A stretch of DNA of 64,000 bases, from contig NC_081847.1 of assembly GCF_963259705.1 (NCBI RefSeq), forward strand, positions 90,042,546 through 90,106,545, in the 5' to 3' direction. Positions 45,296 through 55,478 of the stretch are shown here, piece by piece. Each line of letters opens with the position of its first letter. The stretch's first letter is position 1. Position numbers and translations under genes: made by a program. Under the pieces are notes generated by a model, which had not been told where the DNA came from, did not search any database, and worked only from the letters and a program-made list of their open reading frames with translations. This DNA comes from Myotis daubentonii (taxonomy: Eukaryota > Chordata > Mammalia > Chiroptera > Vespertilionidae).

Positions 45296-45621
45296 CAGTG
45301 GTTCTCAACCTTCCTAATGCTGCAACCCTTTAATACAGTTCCTCATGTTGTGGTGACCCCCAACCATAAAATTATTTTTGTTGCTACTTCATCACTGTAA
45401 TTTTGCTACTGTTATGAATCGTAATGTAAATAGCTGACATGCAGGATGTATTTTCATTGTTACAAATTGAACATAATTAAAGCATAGCGATTAATAACAA
45501 AAACAATATGTAATTATATATGTGTTTTCCGATGGTCTTAGGCGACCCCTGTAAAAGGGTCGTTCAACCCCCAAAGGGGTCGCGACCCACAGGTTGGTGA
45601 CCCATGGGTTGAGAACTGCTG
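45296..45621 (-). mobile_element. hAT-Charlie type non-autonomous element, near full length
   Basis: Termini CAGTGGTTCTCAACCTTCC and GGTTGAGAACTGCTG. Preceded by GTCTAGAC, matching the NTCTAGAN target, and followed by GTCAGAAC, a decayed copy. Oriented opposite to 416-638, which is an internally deleted relative. Confidence 0.88.
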
Positions 45622-45676
45622 GTCAGAACATGGTATTTTCAGTTGTCTGTTGTTCAGAAACGAAGGTTCTGTATTT

Positions 45677-45891
45677 TTATTTTATTTTATTGATTTTTTT
45701 TACAGAGAGGAAGGGAGAGGGATAGAGAGCTAGAAACATCGATGAGAGAGAAACATCAATCAGCTGCCTCTTGCATACCCCCGACTGGGGATGTGCCCGC
45801 AACCAAGGCACATGCCCCTGGCCGGAATTGAACCTGGAACCCTTTAGTCCGCAGGCCAGCGCTCTAGCCACTGAGCCAAACCGGTCAGGGC
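45677..45891 (-). mobile_element. Ves SINE
   Basis: The head at 45891 reads GCCCTGACCGGTTTGGCTCA on the minus strand, with GGTTCAATTCC as B-box. A perfect 13-bp target duplication AGGTTCTGTATTT lies at 45664-45676 and 45892-45904. Confidence 0.93.
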
Positions 45892-46123
45892 AGGTTCTGT
45901 ATTTAGAAGTTTACATGGTATTTCTGTGGGATTAGAAGAGCCTGAAGGGTTATAGTCTCAGCATCCTGTTGAGATCAGAGGGGCAGACATGACCAGCCCT
46001 CTTTGAAAGGCAAGGACGGTGCTAAATCAGAAACAGGTATCCCTACGTCACTGCTAAGGCCCCAGACTAAGGCAAGCATATGCCCCAGTGCGATATACGC
46101 TTCTATCTCCAAAGTTCCAGTTT

Positions 46124-46331
46124 GGCCTGGCTCCGTGGTTTAGTGTCAACCTATGAACCTGGAGGTCATAGCTTTATTCCTGGTCAAGGCTCATGCTTTG
46201 GTTTTGGGCTCAATCTCCAGTAGGGGATGAACAAGAGGCAACTGATGGATGATTCTCTCTCGTCATTGATGTTTCTATCTCTCTATCCCACTCCCTTGCC
46301 CTCTGAAATCAATAAAAACGCATTTTTTAAA
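46124..46331 (+). mobile_element. Ves SINE
   Basis: Head GGCCTGGCTCCGTGGTTTAG, CT-rich body, A-rich tail. A perfect 13-bp target duplication AAAGTTCCAGTTT lies at 46111-46123 and 46332-46344. Confidence 0.93.
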
Positions 46332-46494
46332 AAAGTTCCAGTTTGAAGAGTAAATAATATGGTCACCGTTTTTGAGAGCCTCGCTGCATAGAGCAAGAGT
46401 GGAGCAGACTTTCTGGACACCCCTGGCACCCCTGTGGAGTCACTGTCAGCTGTGCCAGCATGTCAAGGGCTGTGTCAAGACTGAGGGAATGGGG

Positions 46495-46892
46495 TGTAAC
46501 TAGAACACTCTTAGGAGGGCCCGGGACACCCAAAACCATGAGTCTGGACCCTAGAATAAGGACCCATCAGACATGAGTATGAGTGGGACCTCCCCCCTCA
46601 TGGACTGTAAGAACTCAGAGCTCCCATCACCCAACACTCAGGCTCGGAGGGACCACGGGTCAGGCTCAGAGCTGCCAGACGTCCATGCACCAGACCTGGC
46701 ACCACTGCCCGCTGCCTCTCCACCTGCAGAAGCTGCTGGTGATCAGGGATGGAGAGTTCATGCAGGACACGTGCTCTGCTCGCTCCCTGTCTCTGTGCGT
46801 CACCTGGATGTGATTCTACTGCCTTATTGGGGAGTCCCCTCAGTAAAGCTGGCTTTGTGGGAAGACACTAACCTGTGTGAGTGACTCCTTTC
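46495..46892 (+). mobile_element. possible LTR remnant
   Basis: The 3' part has an AGTAAA hexamer followed by GCTGGCTTTGTGGGAAGACA and ends near TTTCA, like the R/U5 of a betaretrovirus-like LTR. The start at TGTAACTAG is a guess. No internal region. Confidence 0.25.
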
Positions 46893-46925
46893 ACGGATGC
46901 TCCCTTGCTCATAACACTAGTGCAG

Positions 46926-47173
46926 CTTTTTTGTTGTTGTTGTTTTTTGTGGGGTTTTTTTGGGTTTTTTTATTTCAGAGAGGAAGGGATAGGGAGAGAG
47001 GGATGGAAGCATCGATGATGAGAGAGAATCATTGATTGGCTACTTCCTGCATTCCCCTGACTGGACATGGAGCCTACAACCCAGGCATGTGCCCTGACCT
47101 GGAATAGAACTGTGACCTCCTGGTCGATAGGTCAACACTCAGCCAATGGTGCCACGTGGGCCAGGCATCCATG
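46926..47173 (-). mobile_element. Ves SINE
   Basis: The head near 47166 reads GCCTGGCCCACGTGGCACC on the minus strand. The tail is expanded into T/G-rich sequence. The target duplication ACACTAGTGCAG lies at 46914-46925 and 47174-47185. Confidence 0.9.
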
Positions 47174-48296
47174 ACACTAGTGCAGTTTGATGACCAAAGT
47201 TTCCCTCCCATGCGGCTCTGAGCACTGCTGACAGCAAGTGCCCTCATGTTGCGGAGGCGTCTACCCCCTCGCCAGAGTGGGCCCCTTCCCGCCAAGACGG
47301 CCCTTCTGCACATGATCACCCCGAATAAACTCTTACCCGCTCTTGGGGAGTGAGAAAGCCTTCCTCTGAAACACCTACCTGCTTTTCAGCTGGAAGCACA
47401 GGAAACATACCCTCCCAGTAAAGATTTCTCTTAAACCACGGCAAGTGAGCAATTCCCGCTTGCCCTTCCCCCACCGACTTTTTTCCCCCTTGCAGCATTT
47501 AGAAAACTCTGTCCAAGAATATTATTCTACTTAAAAAAAAGAAAAGAAAAGCAAAAAAACATCATCTCAAAATTATTAAAATCTCTGTGGGAATTCATGA
47601 TTAATTTTAAGGCCTGGCAGATTAAAATACATTATTATGTACACTCTAGTGCATCCTTTCAGATACTTTCAGAATCTGATTTTGCTCTCTTGATACACAC
47701 CAGTGCCTCTACATGTATCTCATAGATTGCAAGGCATAGATTAGCATTAAAGAGGCAGCACTGTGTTGTTAGGTGGTTATGTGTAACTTGTGCTCAGACA
47801 TTAAGGAGAATGTACCTGGCATTCCCCCGGACATGACCAGGCCTCTTAAGAAAAGGAAACGAGCGAGAGAGCCATTCATACCCGGTGACAACGCAGTGGT
47901 GGCGGCAGTTCTGAAGTTCTGACCTTTGGGATATCCACGGGCATTTTTATCCGGTTCCCAGACCGAAGACGAGCCTGGGGGGGGGAACGGGGCACGGGCA
48001 TTTATTCCCAGAAGCCGCCAAATTCCTACTTCCCCATCATGAAAGAATTGTCCTGCGGCTTGTCCTGGGGAGGTCACATTTGCAGCTGCACAGGGAAGGA
48101 CACGCCTACCCCTTCCTTCCCTTTGTCAAGGACAAAGAGTAAAATCTATGAAAAACAAATAGACAAAACCCATACAAACCTCATCGGGTTTCACTCTCAG
48201 GATATTTAAAGAGACCGAAGGGGAAATTAGCTTGAACCTTCTTTCAGGGTATGACACCCCCACCTTTGATTATTTTGCTCCTTGCAGACTTTGATT
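47174..48296. other. non-coding stretch
   Basis: Contains AATAAACTC at about 47324 in an LTR-like context and an A-rich part at 47535-47565. No gene recognised. Confidence 0.4.
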
Positions 48297-48445
48297 TTGT
48301 TTTGTTTTTTTTTTTTAAATCTTTATTGTTGGGAGTATTACCTATGTCCCCCTTTTTTCTCCCATTGACCCCTTACAGCCCACCCCTACCCCCCGCCCCA
48401 GACCTCCACCACCTGCTCATATGCATACACCGTGAACAAGCAGCA
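48297..48445 (-). mobile_element. L1 LINE 3' end fragment
   Basis: T-run at 48306-48316, then CTTTATTGTTGGGAGTATTA, ATGTCCCCCTTTTTTCTCCC and a pyrimidine-rich C block. This is the reverse of the bat L1 3' UTR also seen at 63312-63640. Confidence 0.65.
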
Positions 48446-48925
48446 TGGTCTGGGTATGTAGGGGTGGGTACCTGTCGTGTAAGGGTCAAGCTGCTCACCT
48501 CATCCCAGGTGTCTGTGAGGGGTGTTGTTGTGAACAAATAGCCCTCGTAGAAACAAAACCGGGAGACCCTGACCCCGTGAAGAACTTCCCAGGGCTTCTG
48601 ACAATAGTGATAACAGGAGACTGGAGTGTGTTCTTTATCCCAAAGCTAATCCTCAAAGTCAGATTGTTCCTTTTTAAAGGATACAATCAAATGTGCCCAC
48701 TACCTTCCTTCCCCACCTGCCATTCTGTAAAATATTGGTTTTCATGTGCGTTTGCTCTCCGCGTCTATACTTTTACTAAATACCGTTAGGTTGATCCTCT
48801 TTCAGCATGGGCTTCTCCTTATATCTCCCGGAGTTTCTTCTGCCTACAGCTTCCCACCTCACTCACCCCCACCACCCACTCGGCCACCATTTGACTGCTT
48901 TCAAATGCCGTCTTGTTCAACCTTT

Positions 48926-49123
48926 TACTTTTTAAAAAAATTTAAACTAATTTTTTATTGATTTTTTTTTTTTAAGAGCGAGAAACATCTATCAGTTGCC
49001 TCCCACACACTCCAGGACTGGGGATCGAACCACAACCTGGGTATGTGCCCTGCCCAGGAATCAAACCTGAAATCTTCTCTGCATGGGAGGATGCTTCTAT
49101 CAGCTGAGCCACACCAGCCAGGC
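48926..49123 (-). mobile_element. Ves SINE
   Basis: The head at 49123 reads GCCTGGCTGGTGTGGCTCAG on the minus strand. The target duplication CTTGTTCAACCTTT lies at 48912-48925 and 49124-49137. The 3' GA-rich part is deleted and replaced by an A/T tail. Confidence 0.92.
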
Positions 49124-49426
49124 CTTGTTCAACCTTTATTCTTACTGATCTCTTTCACACCCTTCCTCATTTTCCCCACCTGGCTAGACAATTTATGGGC
49201 GAGAGGAATGAAAGAAGGGGCTATTGTTGAAAAGAAGGGCCAATATGACAGAAGCCCTGCTTGTCTTTACTGCTGACTCTATTGTGACACTTCTCACTGG
49301 CTTCCCCATTTTAATGATCTTACAAAAAAGTGTGTGTAGCAGCTGGACAGCCAGTGTACTTATTCCAGGCCACTGCAATCAATCATAGACATTCCACTTT
49401 TTACTTTACCTTCATAAACTCATGCA

Positions 49427-49428
<2 letters not shown>

Positions 49429-49468
<40 letters not shown>
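49429..49468. repeat. (CA)n microsatellite
   Basis: About 20 CA units. Confidence 0.95.
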
Positions 49469-49469
<1 letters not shown>

Positions 49470-50190
49470 TATATTATTCTAAGACCCATTAGGTTATAGC
49501 TATGTATTCATTCCTGTTTGGGGGGTATTTCCAGGATAAAAGAAGATGCAGTGATGATAGGGACCCCAACTAGTTACCTATTTCCAAGCATCAGACTCGA
49601 CCTTTTAAAATCAGGCCTCCAGGTTGCCATTAACGACCCAGCATGTCTTCTGGGTTTTCGCTCTGCCCGCTGTGAGTTTATGTTCATGTGCAGTCCTTCC
49701 AGATAACATATTCATATAATGTCCATGTAAACTTTTTATAATTTCAAGCTATGCTTAAGAGGAGAAGTATCACCTTAATGAACTAAGACAGTGATTCCAA
49801 TAGAGGGAAGGGGTCCATGGCAGATGTCTGACTGAGTTCCTTGGATAGGTAGGACCTCGAATAGGCATCTTTCAAGATTAGGCAATGAAAAAATTGGCAG
49901 AGATAGCACACATCCTGGTGAAAGGGTTTCAGTACTCATCAACTCATCTCAGTTCTGCAAATCAGCTGAGATTAGAACCTGAAACCGGAATCCAGCGAGA
50001 CTGTCACCGGGGAATGTGTGTTGCTGACTACAGAGGTGATCTTCCCTGCCACCCCTGGCAGGAACACCGCTGTGGTAGACAGCTCTCAAGGAGACAATGC
50101 CCTGCTCCAGGGCCGGCCGAGGCACCAGTGCTAGTCCAGAAAGCAGAGCGGAAGTGAGGCTTTGCCACGTACTGGCCCTGCTCAATTTTA

Positions 50191-50456
50191 TGTATGTATG
50201 TATTATTAGTTTTTAATCCTCACCCGAGGATATTTTTCCATGAATTTTTAGAGAGAGTATAAGAGAAAGGGAAAGACACAGAGAAATATCAATGTGAGAG
50301 AAACACATCAATTGGTTGCTTCCTGCACATTCCCTGACCAGGGCCCAGGTAAGGTAGGAGCCTGCAACCAAGGTACATGCCCTTGACCAGAATCAAACCT
50401 GGGACCCTGCGGTCTGCAGGCCGATGCTCTATCCACTGAGCCAAACCAGCTAGGGC
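50191..50456 (-). mobile_element. Ves SINE, essentially full length
   Basis: Contains the complete head (minus strand GCCCTAGCTGGTTTGGCTC), the B-box region and the 3' signature (ATCCTCACCCGAGGAT on plus). A perfect 17-bp target duplication GGCCCTGCTCAATTTTA lies at 50174-50190 and 50457-50473. Confidence 0.95.
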
Positions 50457-50624
50457 GGCCCTGCTCAATTTTAGTCATAGACTCTCCCAAGGCAAGGATA
50501 GCTTCTGAGGTTTAATCATAATGGAAAAGGTGAAGATCAGTTTTGCATAAATTCTCAAAAATGTTAGATGGTATCTAGTAAATATACATACATGCAGACA
50601 TGTGGATAGATAGATAGAAGTAAG

Positions 50625-50654
<30 letters not shown>
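50625..50654. repeat. (CA)n microsatellite
   Basis: About 15 CA units, preceded by a short GATA run. Confidence 0.95.
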
Positions 50655-50658
<4 letters not shown>

Positions 50659-50859
50659 GACAAAGATAAAATACTCAGTACATGTTAGCACCACTTCTTT
50701 CCATCACATTCATAATCTCACCTTCAGGAGACTAGTTTATAAACCATGTAAAATTAAAAGAGTATCATCAAATTAAAATTTTAAACAATGAATACCATTT
50801 TTAAAAATAATGAAGCTACAGAATACAATGATAGGAAAAAAGCCCAGTTTTTGAAGGTT

Positions 50860-51035
50860 AAACAGAGTCAAGTTTTAGTACTGTCCCTACAGCGTCCAGG
50901 CTGTGTGGCTTTGAGCAAAACTCACATCTCTGAGACCTGGTCTCCGCATGTGATAAAGTATAATGGAACTCACTTTACATGCTTACTGCGAAATTCAACA
51001 CGCAGTGTCTGGCACCTGAGCTTTTCAGTACATGC
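50860..51035 (+). mobile_element. MIR SINE
   Basis: GTCAAGTTTTAGTACTGTCC, CTGTGTGGCTTTGAGCAAAA, TCTGAGACCTGGTCTCCGCA, ATAAAGTATAATGG and GTGTCTGGCACCTGAGC follow MIR order. Confidence 0.65.
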
Positions 51036-51734
51036 TAGCTGGCTCGTTTCCCACAGTGGTGGGAGCACCAAGCACAGAAGAGGGTCCTGGGAGATCAGAT
51101 GGGGAAAGGGCTTTCTCTCGTGAAGGGGAAGGAGCACGGGCAGGACTCCAGCTGCAGAGCTGGAATCAAGTCCAGAACCAGAAGCGTCTACAGACTGTGA
51201 GAAAATTAGGAAATAAATCCTGTCAAGCCGAAGAGTTCCACCAGCCACAGGGCAGGAGGCGAGCAGGTGGATCAGGAGATAGGAGCCCAGGGCAGCCTTG
51301 GTGGTGCGTGTTTAGATAAGTCATTCAATGTCACCACTTGACCTGGAGAGACTGTTGCTGCAGGATGGACAGCTGTGGCCCTGGCCCTCCCCCAGAAGGA
51401 ATTCCTGCTTTATGCTTTGCTTGCTTGAGGTGCTCTGCTCCTTTGGGGGAAGGAAAAGGCAGCCAGGGCCAAGGTCCTGTACACGGGCACCAGTGTGTGG
51501 CCGGGAAAAGAAGGGTTAAGAGAGAAGAAGAGTCCGCTGGGAGTGGGGTGAGGAATCTTGCAAAGAATCAGAGGGCAGCTGGCTTCCTGCGCTGTATAGT
51601 TTGGGAGCTTTGTGAGGAAGTTGTATACTGTGCTTATGCAATGCAAACCCCCTCACTACCCACCACGGGTGACTTCAGTGTTAACAAGAATAATATTACT
51701 GATAGCTACTAGGTGATACCTGTTTACCAGGCAT

Positions 51735-51915
51735 ACTACGCCAAGATCTTTGAATAAGTTAATTCTTACCACATGCCAAGGAAATAGGTGCAGTCTTGGT
51801 CTCCATTTTGTGATGAGGAGACTGAAGCACAAAGAGGCACAATAATTTGCCTGAAGTTGCCCACACAGTAAGTTAAGGAGCCGGTTCCAGGATCTGTGGT
51901 CCTAGTCACCAAGGA
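51735..51915 (-). mobile_element. MIR SINE
   Basis: Reverse MIR: CTCCATTTTGTGATGAGGAG, ACTGAAGCACAAAGAGGCAC, TTGCCTGAAGTTGCCCACAC, AGTAAGTTAAGGAGCCGG. Confidence 0.7.
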
Positions 51916-51977
51916 GTGGCTTGGAGTTCTGGAGCCTGATGTTTGTTTATTATTAGTTTATTTATTTTATTTTTCAA

Positions 51978-52183
51978 CTAGTGACCCGGTGCATGAGTTT
52001 GTGCACATTGAAAGGAAATTAATTAGAAGAAATATATTAATATTGCTATTCACCCTTTTTCTATCATAGAAGTGTCAACCAAATTCACGATCGACAATTA
52101 CAGATCAAAACACGATTGGTGCCAGCGAGAGCTTTATATGTATCATGCATGCGCAAGTCAACTTAGCCTTTTATAGATATAGA
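51978..52183 (-). mobile_element. HeliBat forming the 3' part of the composite
   Basis: Has a full 3' end at 51978 and its own 5'-like end at 52167-52183 (plus strand GCCTTTTATAGATATAGA). The host-like segment begins immediately after. This supports a model in which replication read through from the upstream element and ended at this element's terminator. Confidence 0.7.
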
Positions 52184-52429
52184 ATAAACTTGCTTAATTA
52201 GACCAGCTTTCTGATTTAGCTAAAGTTTTTCCAGTCCAGTGAAGCACCCCAACTTCTCTTTCAGGTAATTATCAGCAACACAGCAGTAAATATGAACACA
52301 AAGCAGATTATTATTGTAGATCACGCAGGGAGAACAAAGGGTAAAATATTTAACTGCAGCAGTGTTGGACTATATTCTGTGCAGTGAGAAAACCTGAAGT
52401 CATTTTTGAGATCCACCATTTCTTACTTC

Positions 52430-52600
52430 TTTTCAGTCAGGCCAAGTTTCTAAGCTTTCTAAATCTCCATTTTCCGGCTAATGAAAATAAAATAGGATTC
52501 CACCAAGTCTCCTATCTACCTACTCCAGGATTTCTGTGAGGATCAAATGAGATGAGGCATGGGAAAATGCTTCACAGACATTTGGTTACAGTGTAAAATG
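52430..52600 (+). mobile_element. MIR SINE inside the Helitron cargo
   Basis: AGTTTCTAAGCTTTCTAAAT, CTCCATTTTCCGGCTAATGA, TTTCTGTGAGGATCAAATGA and GATGAGGCATGGG follow MIR order. MIR is far older than HeliBat, so it marks captured host DNA. Confidence 0.6.
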
Positions 52601-52692
52601 TTTGCACCTGGCTATAAAGCAAGTCGTGTTCCTGGGCTGAAGAAACTGCCAGGAGGCTAGTCGCTAGGAAGAGGAAGCCGGATGTTGCTATG

Positions 52693-52700
52693 TGACGTCA
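52693..52700. promoter_or_regulatory. CRE palindrome TGACGTCA (captured promoter)
   Basis: A perfect cAMP-response element 61 bases upstream of the NUBPL-like ATG, in the expected proximal promoter position. The core is intact although neighbouring CpGs have decayed. Confidence 0.6.
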
Positions 52701-52761
52701 TTACCCAGCACCCACAGCCACCATTTCCGAGTTGGGCTGGCCATGGGCCACATATTGTGGC

Positions 52762-52926
52762 ATGGGGTCTCGGAAGTGTTGGCTGCAATTTGGTGGGCTG
52801 TCACTCCGAGGTGGCGACAGGCCCTGTGTCCCACTTGGGGGAAGCCAAGTGTATCTTTGTGGGCAAGGTTCGAGGTTCAGTTTCTCTGTAAATGGCCAGT
52901 GTGCATCATGGCAGCTCCTGCATTGA
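52762..52926 (+). pseudogene. NUBPL: NUBPL-like first exon fragment carried by a HeliBat
   Basis: From the ATG at 52762 the frame encodes an opening of MGS.., then FGGLSLRGG, PLGGS and CG..., aligning in order and spacing with the start of human NUBPL as I remember it (mitochondrial P-loop ATPase needed for complex I assembly). Only the region encoding the N-terminal mitochondrial presequence is present; the nucleotide-binding domain is absent. The frame runs past the expected exon end to a stop at 52924-52926. Orientation is opposite to the Helitron. It is a relic of host-gene capture rather than the functional gene. It could still supply a promoter and short peptide, but there is no evidence for that here. 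Confidence 0.65.
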
Positions 52927-53494
52927 GCATCTCCCCCCCTGGTGGTCAGTGTCTATCATAGCGACCGGTCATAACGTCGCACACTTAGCATATTAGCCTT
53001 TTATATATATAGATTACAGTTTACATTCAATATTATTTTGTATTAGTTGCAGGCATACAGCATAGTGGTTAGACAATCATATGCTTTACTAAGTGGTCAG
53101 CCCCATATTTCAATTACCCACCTACCTCATTATTACAATATTATTCACTATATTTCCTATGCTCTAATCCACATCCCCCGGACTACTTTGTAACTACTAA
53201 TCTGTACTTCTTAATCCCTTTACCTTGTTCACCCAGCCCCACCTCCCCGCAACAGCCATCAGTTTGTTCTCTGTATTTATGAGTCTTTTTCTATTTTGTT
53301 TATTTTGCTCTTTAGGTTCTACATGTAAGTAAAACCATATGGCATTTGTCTTTCTCTGTCCAATTTATTCACTTTGTATAATGCTCTCCCTCTAGTCATG
53401 CTGTCACAAATGGTAAGAAGTAATGAGACAACCTGTGAAGAAGATAAACAAGTGACCCAGGTTTATTCTAACCATGGGGTTAATAGTAATAGTG

Positions 53495-53645
53495 ATAATG
53501 GCCTGGTTTGTATGCACCAGTTACTGGTGCTGAGTCCTTTCCAGGTTACTTAATCCTCTCAACCACCCATGTGGTAGCCACTGTGACCATCCAGTTTCTT
53601 TTGGTGAGGAAGTGAGCTCATAAAGGTTAAATAACTCGTGTTGTA
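53495..53645 (-). mobile_element. MIR SINE
   Basis: TTACTGGTGCTGAGTCCTTT, TTACTTAATCCTCTCAACCA, CATGTGGTAGCCACTGTGAC and GGTGAGGAAGTGAGCTCAT follow reverse MIR order. Confidence 0.6.
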
Positions 53646-53794
53646 TCAACTCCTCATGGGCTATATCTTGTCTTTATATTTCCTGGTTTGAGGTTGTGTT
53701 AGCTTCCAGATTAGAGAACTCATCTACCTTAGGGACATCCCTGGACACACATGAAGTGACACACATGCGCACACTCACACATTTCCCTCAGTGT

Positions 53795-53797
<3 letters not shown>

Positions 53798-53845
<48 letters not shown>
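53798..53845. repeat. (TC)n microsatellite
   Basis: About 23 TC units. Confidence 0.95.
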
Positions 53846-53847
<2 letters not shown>

Positions 53848-55158
53848 TAAACTGAGTATTATAATGTAGGTCTAAAGTAGAAGAACCCCTGCTTGCTGTA
53901 GAGTTTCAATTTCACAGCAGTATTAGATAATAACTCATAAAATAAGCCCTGACCATGATGAGTTTAAGTCCAAACATATTAAGATTTTCACATACGATCA
54001 AGATTAAGACCCTGTCTTGATTTTCAGAAATATTACAGCAGAATTCTAAACGTTGTACCCTAGTCATTCCCCTGTGTATTTGCGGTGGCTTGGCCAGCAG
54101 CTCTGGGCAGACATGTGAGCAGGAGAATGAAGAAGGGAGAGGAAGAAGGGGGGATCACTGATGCTTGAATGGAGGGAACTCAACCATCCACAAACGGATT
54201 CCATAGTCAACATGTAAAAGGGATTCTTTGTAAATTTCCCACTCATTTTATTTTCTTCCCTTGCTGCCACAATTTTTCTTTTTAAACAGTGGGAACCTGT
54301 AGAAAAGAATTATCAAAACTCAACAAGAAAAATAAGGAGAAAGCAATAGGCCTTGTCATTGCCTAAAGCATGGGAATTAAGATATTTGCAACCCAATATC
54401 CTCTCATGGAGGATTCATTAATCCATTCATTCTTTTATTCCACAAATATTTACAAAAGCATCACAAGGCCAAGAATGGGAGACATAGTTTAAACAGAGAT
54501 GGTGTCCCTGGATCTACAGAGTCGTATTTTAGTGATAGAGAAAATCAATAAATAAGCATGTGTTCAAATAAACTGATTATGAAAGAAAGGAACATAAAAA
54601 GTAATACAAGAAATTGGAATAACACCTTGGCACCATATTAAATTGGGTACTAGAGTAGAAAACATAGAGGAAATCATATTTACAGTAACAGAAGTTCCCA
54701 TTCAATTAAAGATTTTGTTCAACAAGTATTTGACACTGTGCTAGGAATGGGTCCATTCTGGTTTTTGATTGCTACACAATCTGGACGAGTAAAAAAGGAA
54801 GAAAGATAGAAAGTTACCTTTATGATATTCCAAGACAGCTGATCTGATGGAGGAGTCTAAGGTGTGGAAGAGTAATCAGAGAAGTTCAAAACGGGAGATA
54901 TTTAGGCTAAGCTTTGAAGGATGAGCAAAAACTCAACAAATGAAAATAAGTCTGGAAAGAAACATAGAATCATATTATAATGAGATGTGTGTCTGCTAAG
55001 AAAAGTATGCATTAGCCTATGGACAGTGGGGAGATACAGAGACTTGTAAGCAGAGGGAAAATTTCATCACATTAGTAATTTGAGAAAGATCACCACGATG
55101 GAACATAGGTTAGATAAGTCTAGGGCAGAGCAAGGGAGACTAGTTAAGAAGGAATTAG
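53846..55158. other. non-coding stretch, old repeat at 54830-55140
   Basis: The last 300 bases share phrases with the diverged repeat at 32347-33745 (GATATTTAGGCTAAGCTTTG, ...GTAAGCAGAGGG). The remainder is unassigned AT-rich sequence. Confidence 0.4.
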
Positions 55159-55386
55159 AGCCCTGGCCGGGTGGCTCAGTTGGTTGAAGCATCATCCCAT
55201 GCACTGAAGGGTGGTAGGTTCGATTCCCAGTCAGGGACCTACCCAGGTTTTGGGTTCAATCCCCAGTCAGGTTGCATTCAGGTGGCAACTAATCGATGTT
55301 TCTCTGTCACATCCATGATTCTCTTTCTCTCCCTTCCTGTCTCTCTCAAAACAATTTAAAACAAACAAGCAAACATATTCTTGGGT
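55159..55386 (+). mobile_element. Ves SINE, full length
   Basis: Head GCCCTGGCCGGGTGGCTCAG, B-box GGTTCGATTCC, CT-rich body and the 3' signature TATTCTTGGGTGAGAG. The 3' flank is a purine tract, so the target duplication cannot be resolved. Confidence 0.92.
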
Positions 55387-55478
55387 GAGAGAAGAAGAAG
55401 AAAAGGAAGGAGAAGGAGGAGGAGGAGGAGGAGGAGGAGGGAAGAAAGAAGAGGAGGAGGAAGAAGAAAGAAGATAGG
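55387..55478. repeat. polypurine (GGA/GAA)n tract
   Basis: About 90 bases of uninterrupted purine on the plus strand, with eight GGA units in the centre and near-mirror symmetry. Serine/leucine/phenylalanine-rich frames on the other strand are artefacts of this tract. Confidence 0.93.

Larger units (their letters stand above)
51978..53013 (-). mobile_element. composite HeliBat carrying captured host DNA
   Basis: One insertion of 1036 bp between A (51977) and T (53014) of an L1. The 3' terminus is at 51978 (CTAGTGACCCGGTGCATGAG, hairpin TGCATGAGTTTGTGCA). The 5' terminus is at 53013 (TCTATATATATAAAAGGCTA on the minus strand). The first roughly 125 bases from the 5' end match the 42040-42405 subfamily. 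The middle is not Helitron: it contains a NUBPL-like first exon, a CRE-bearing upstream region and a MIR. The last 206 bases look like a second complete HeliBat (51978-52183). Capture of a NUBPL fragment by HeliBat has, to my recollection, been reported in Myotis; I could not verify that here. Confidence 0.85.
51945..53420 (-). mobile_element. L1 LINE 3' region, split by a HeliBat
   Basis: The L1 parts are 51945-51977 (A-rich tail, seen as T-rich) and 53014-53420. Joining ...TTTTTCAA with TTACAGTTTACATTC recovers the continuous 3' region of a common older mammalian L1 as I remember it. The later part has CAACAGCCATCAGTTTGTTC and GTGCTGTCACAAATGG-like phrases. This fixes the limits of the intervening insertion. 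Confidence 0.7.

Noticed and set aside
50191..50456. tRNA gene suggested by A-box and B-box
   Set aside because: The boxes belong to the tRNA-derived head of a Ves SINE. There is no cloverleaf, and target duplications flank the element. The same applies to all other Ves copies.
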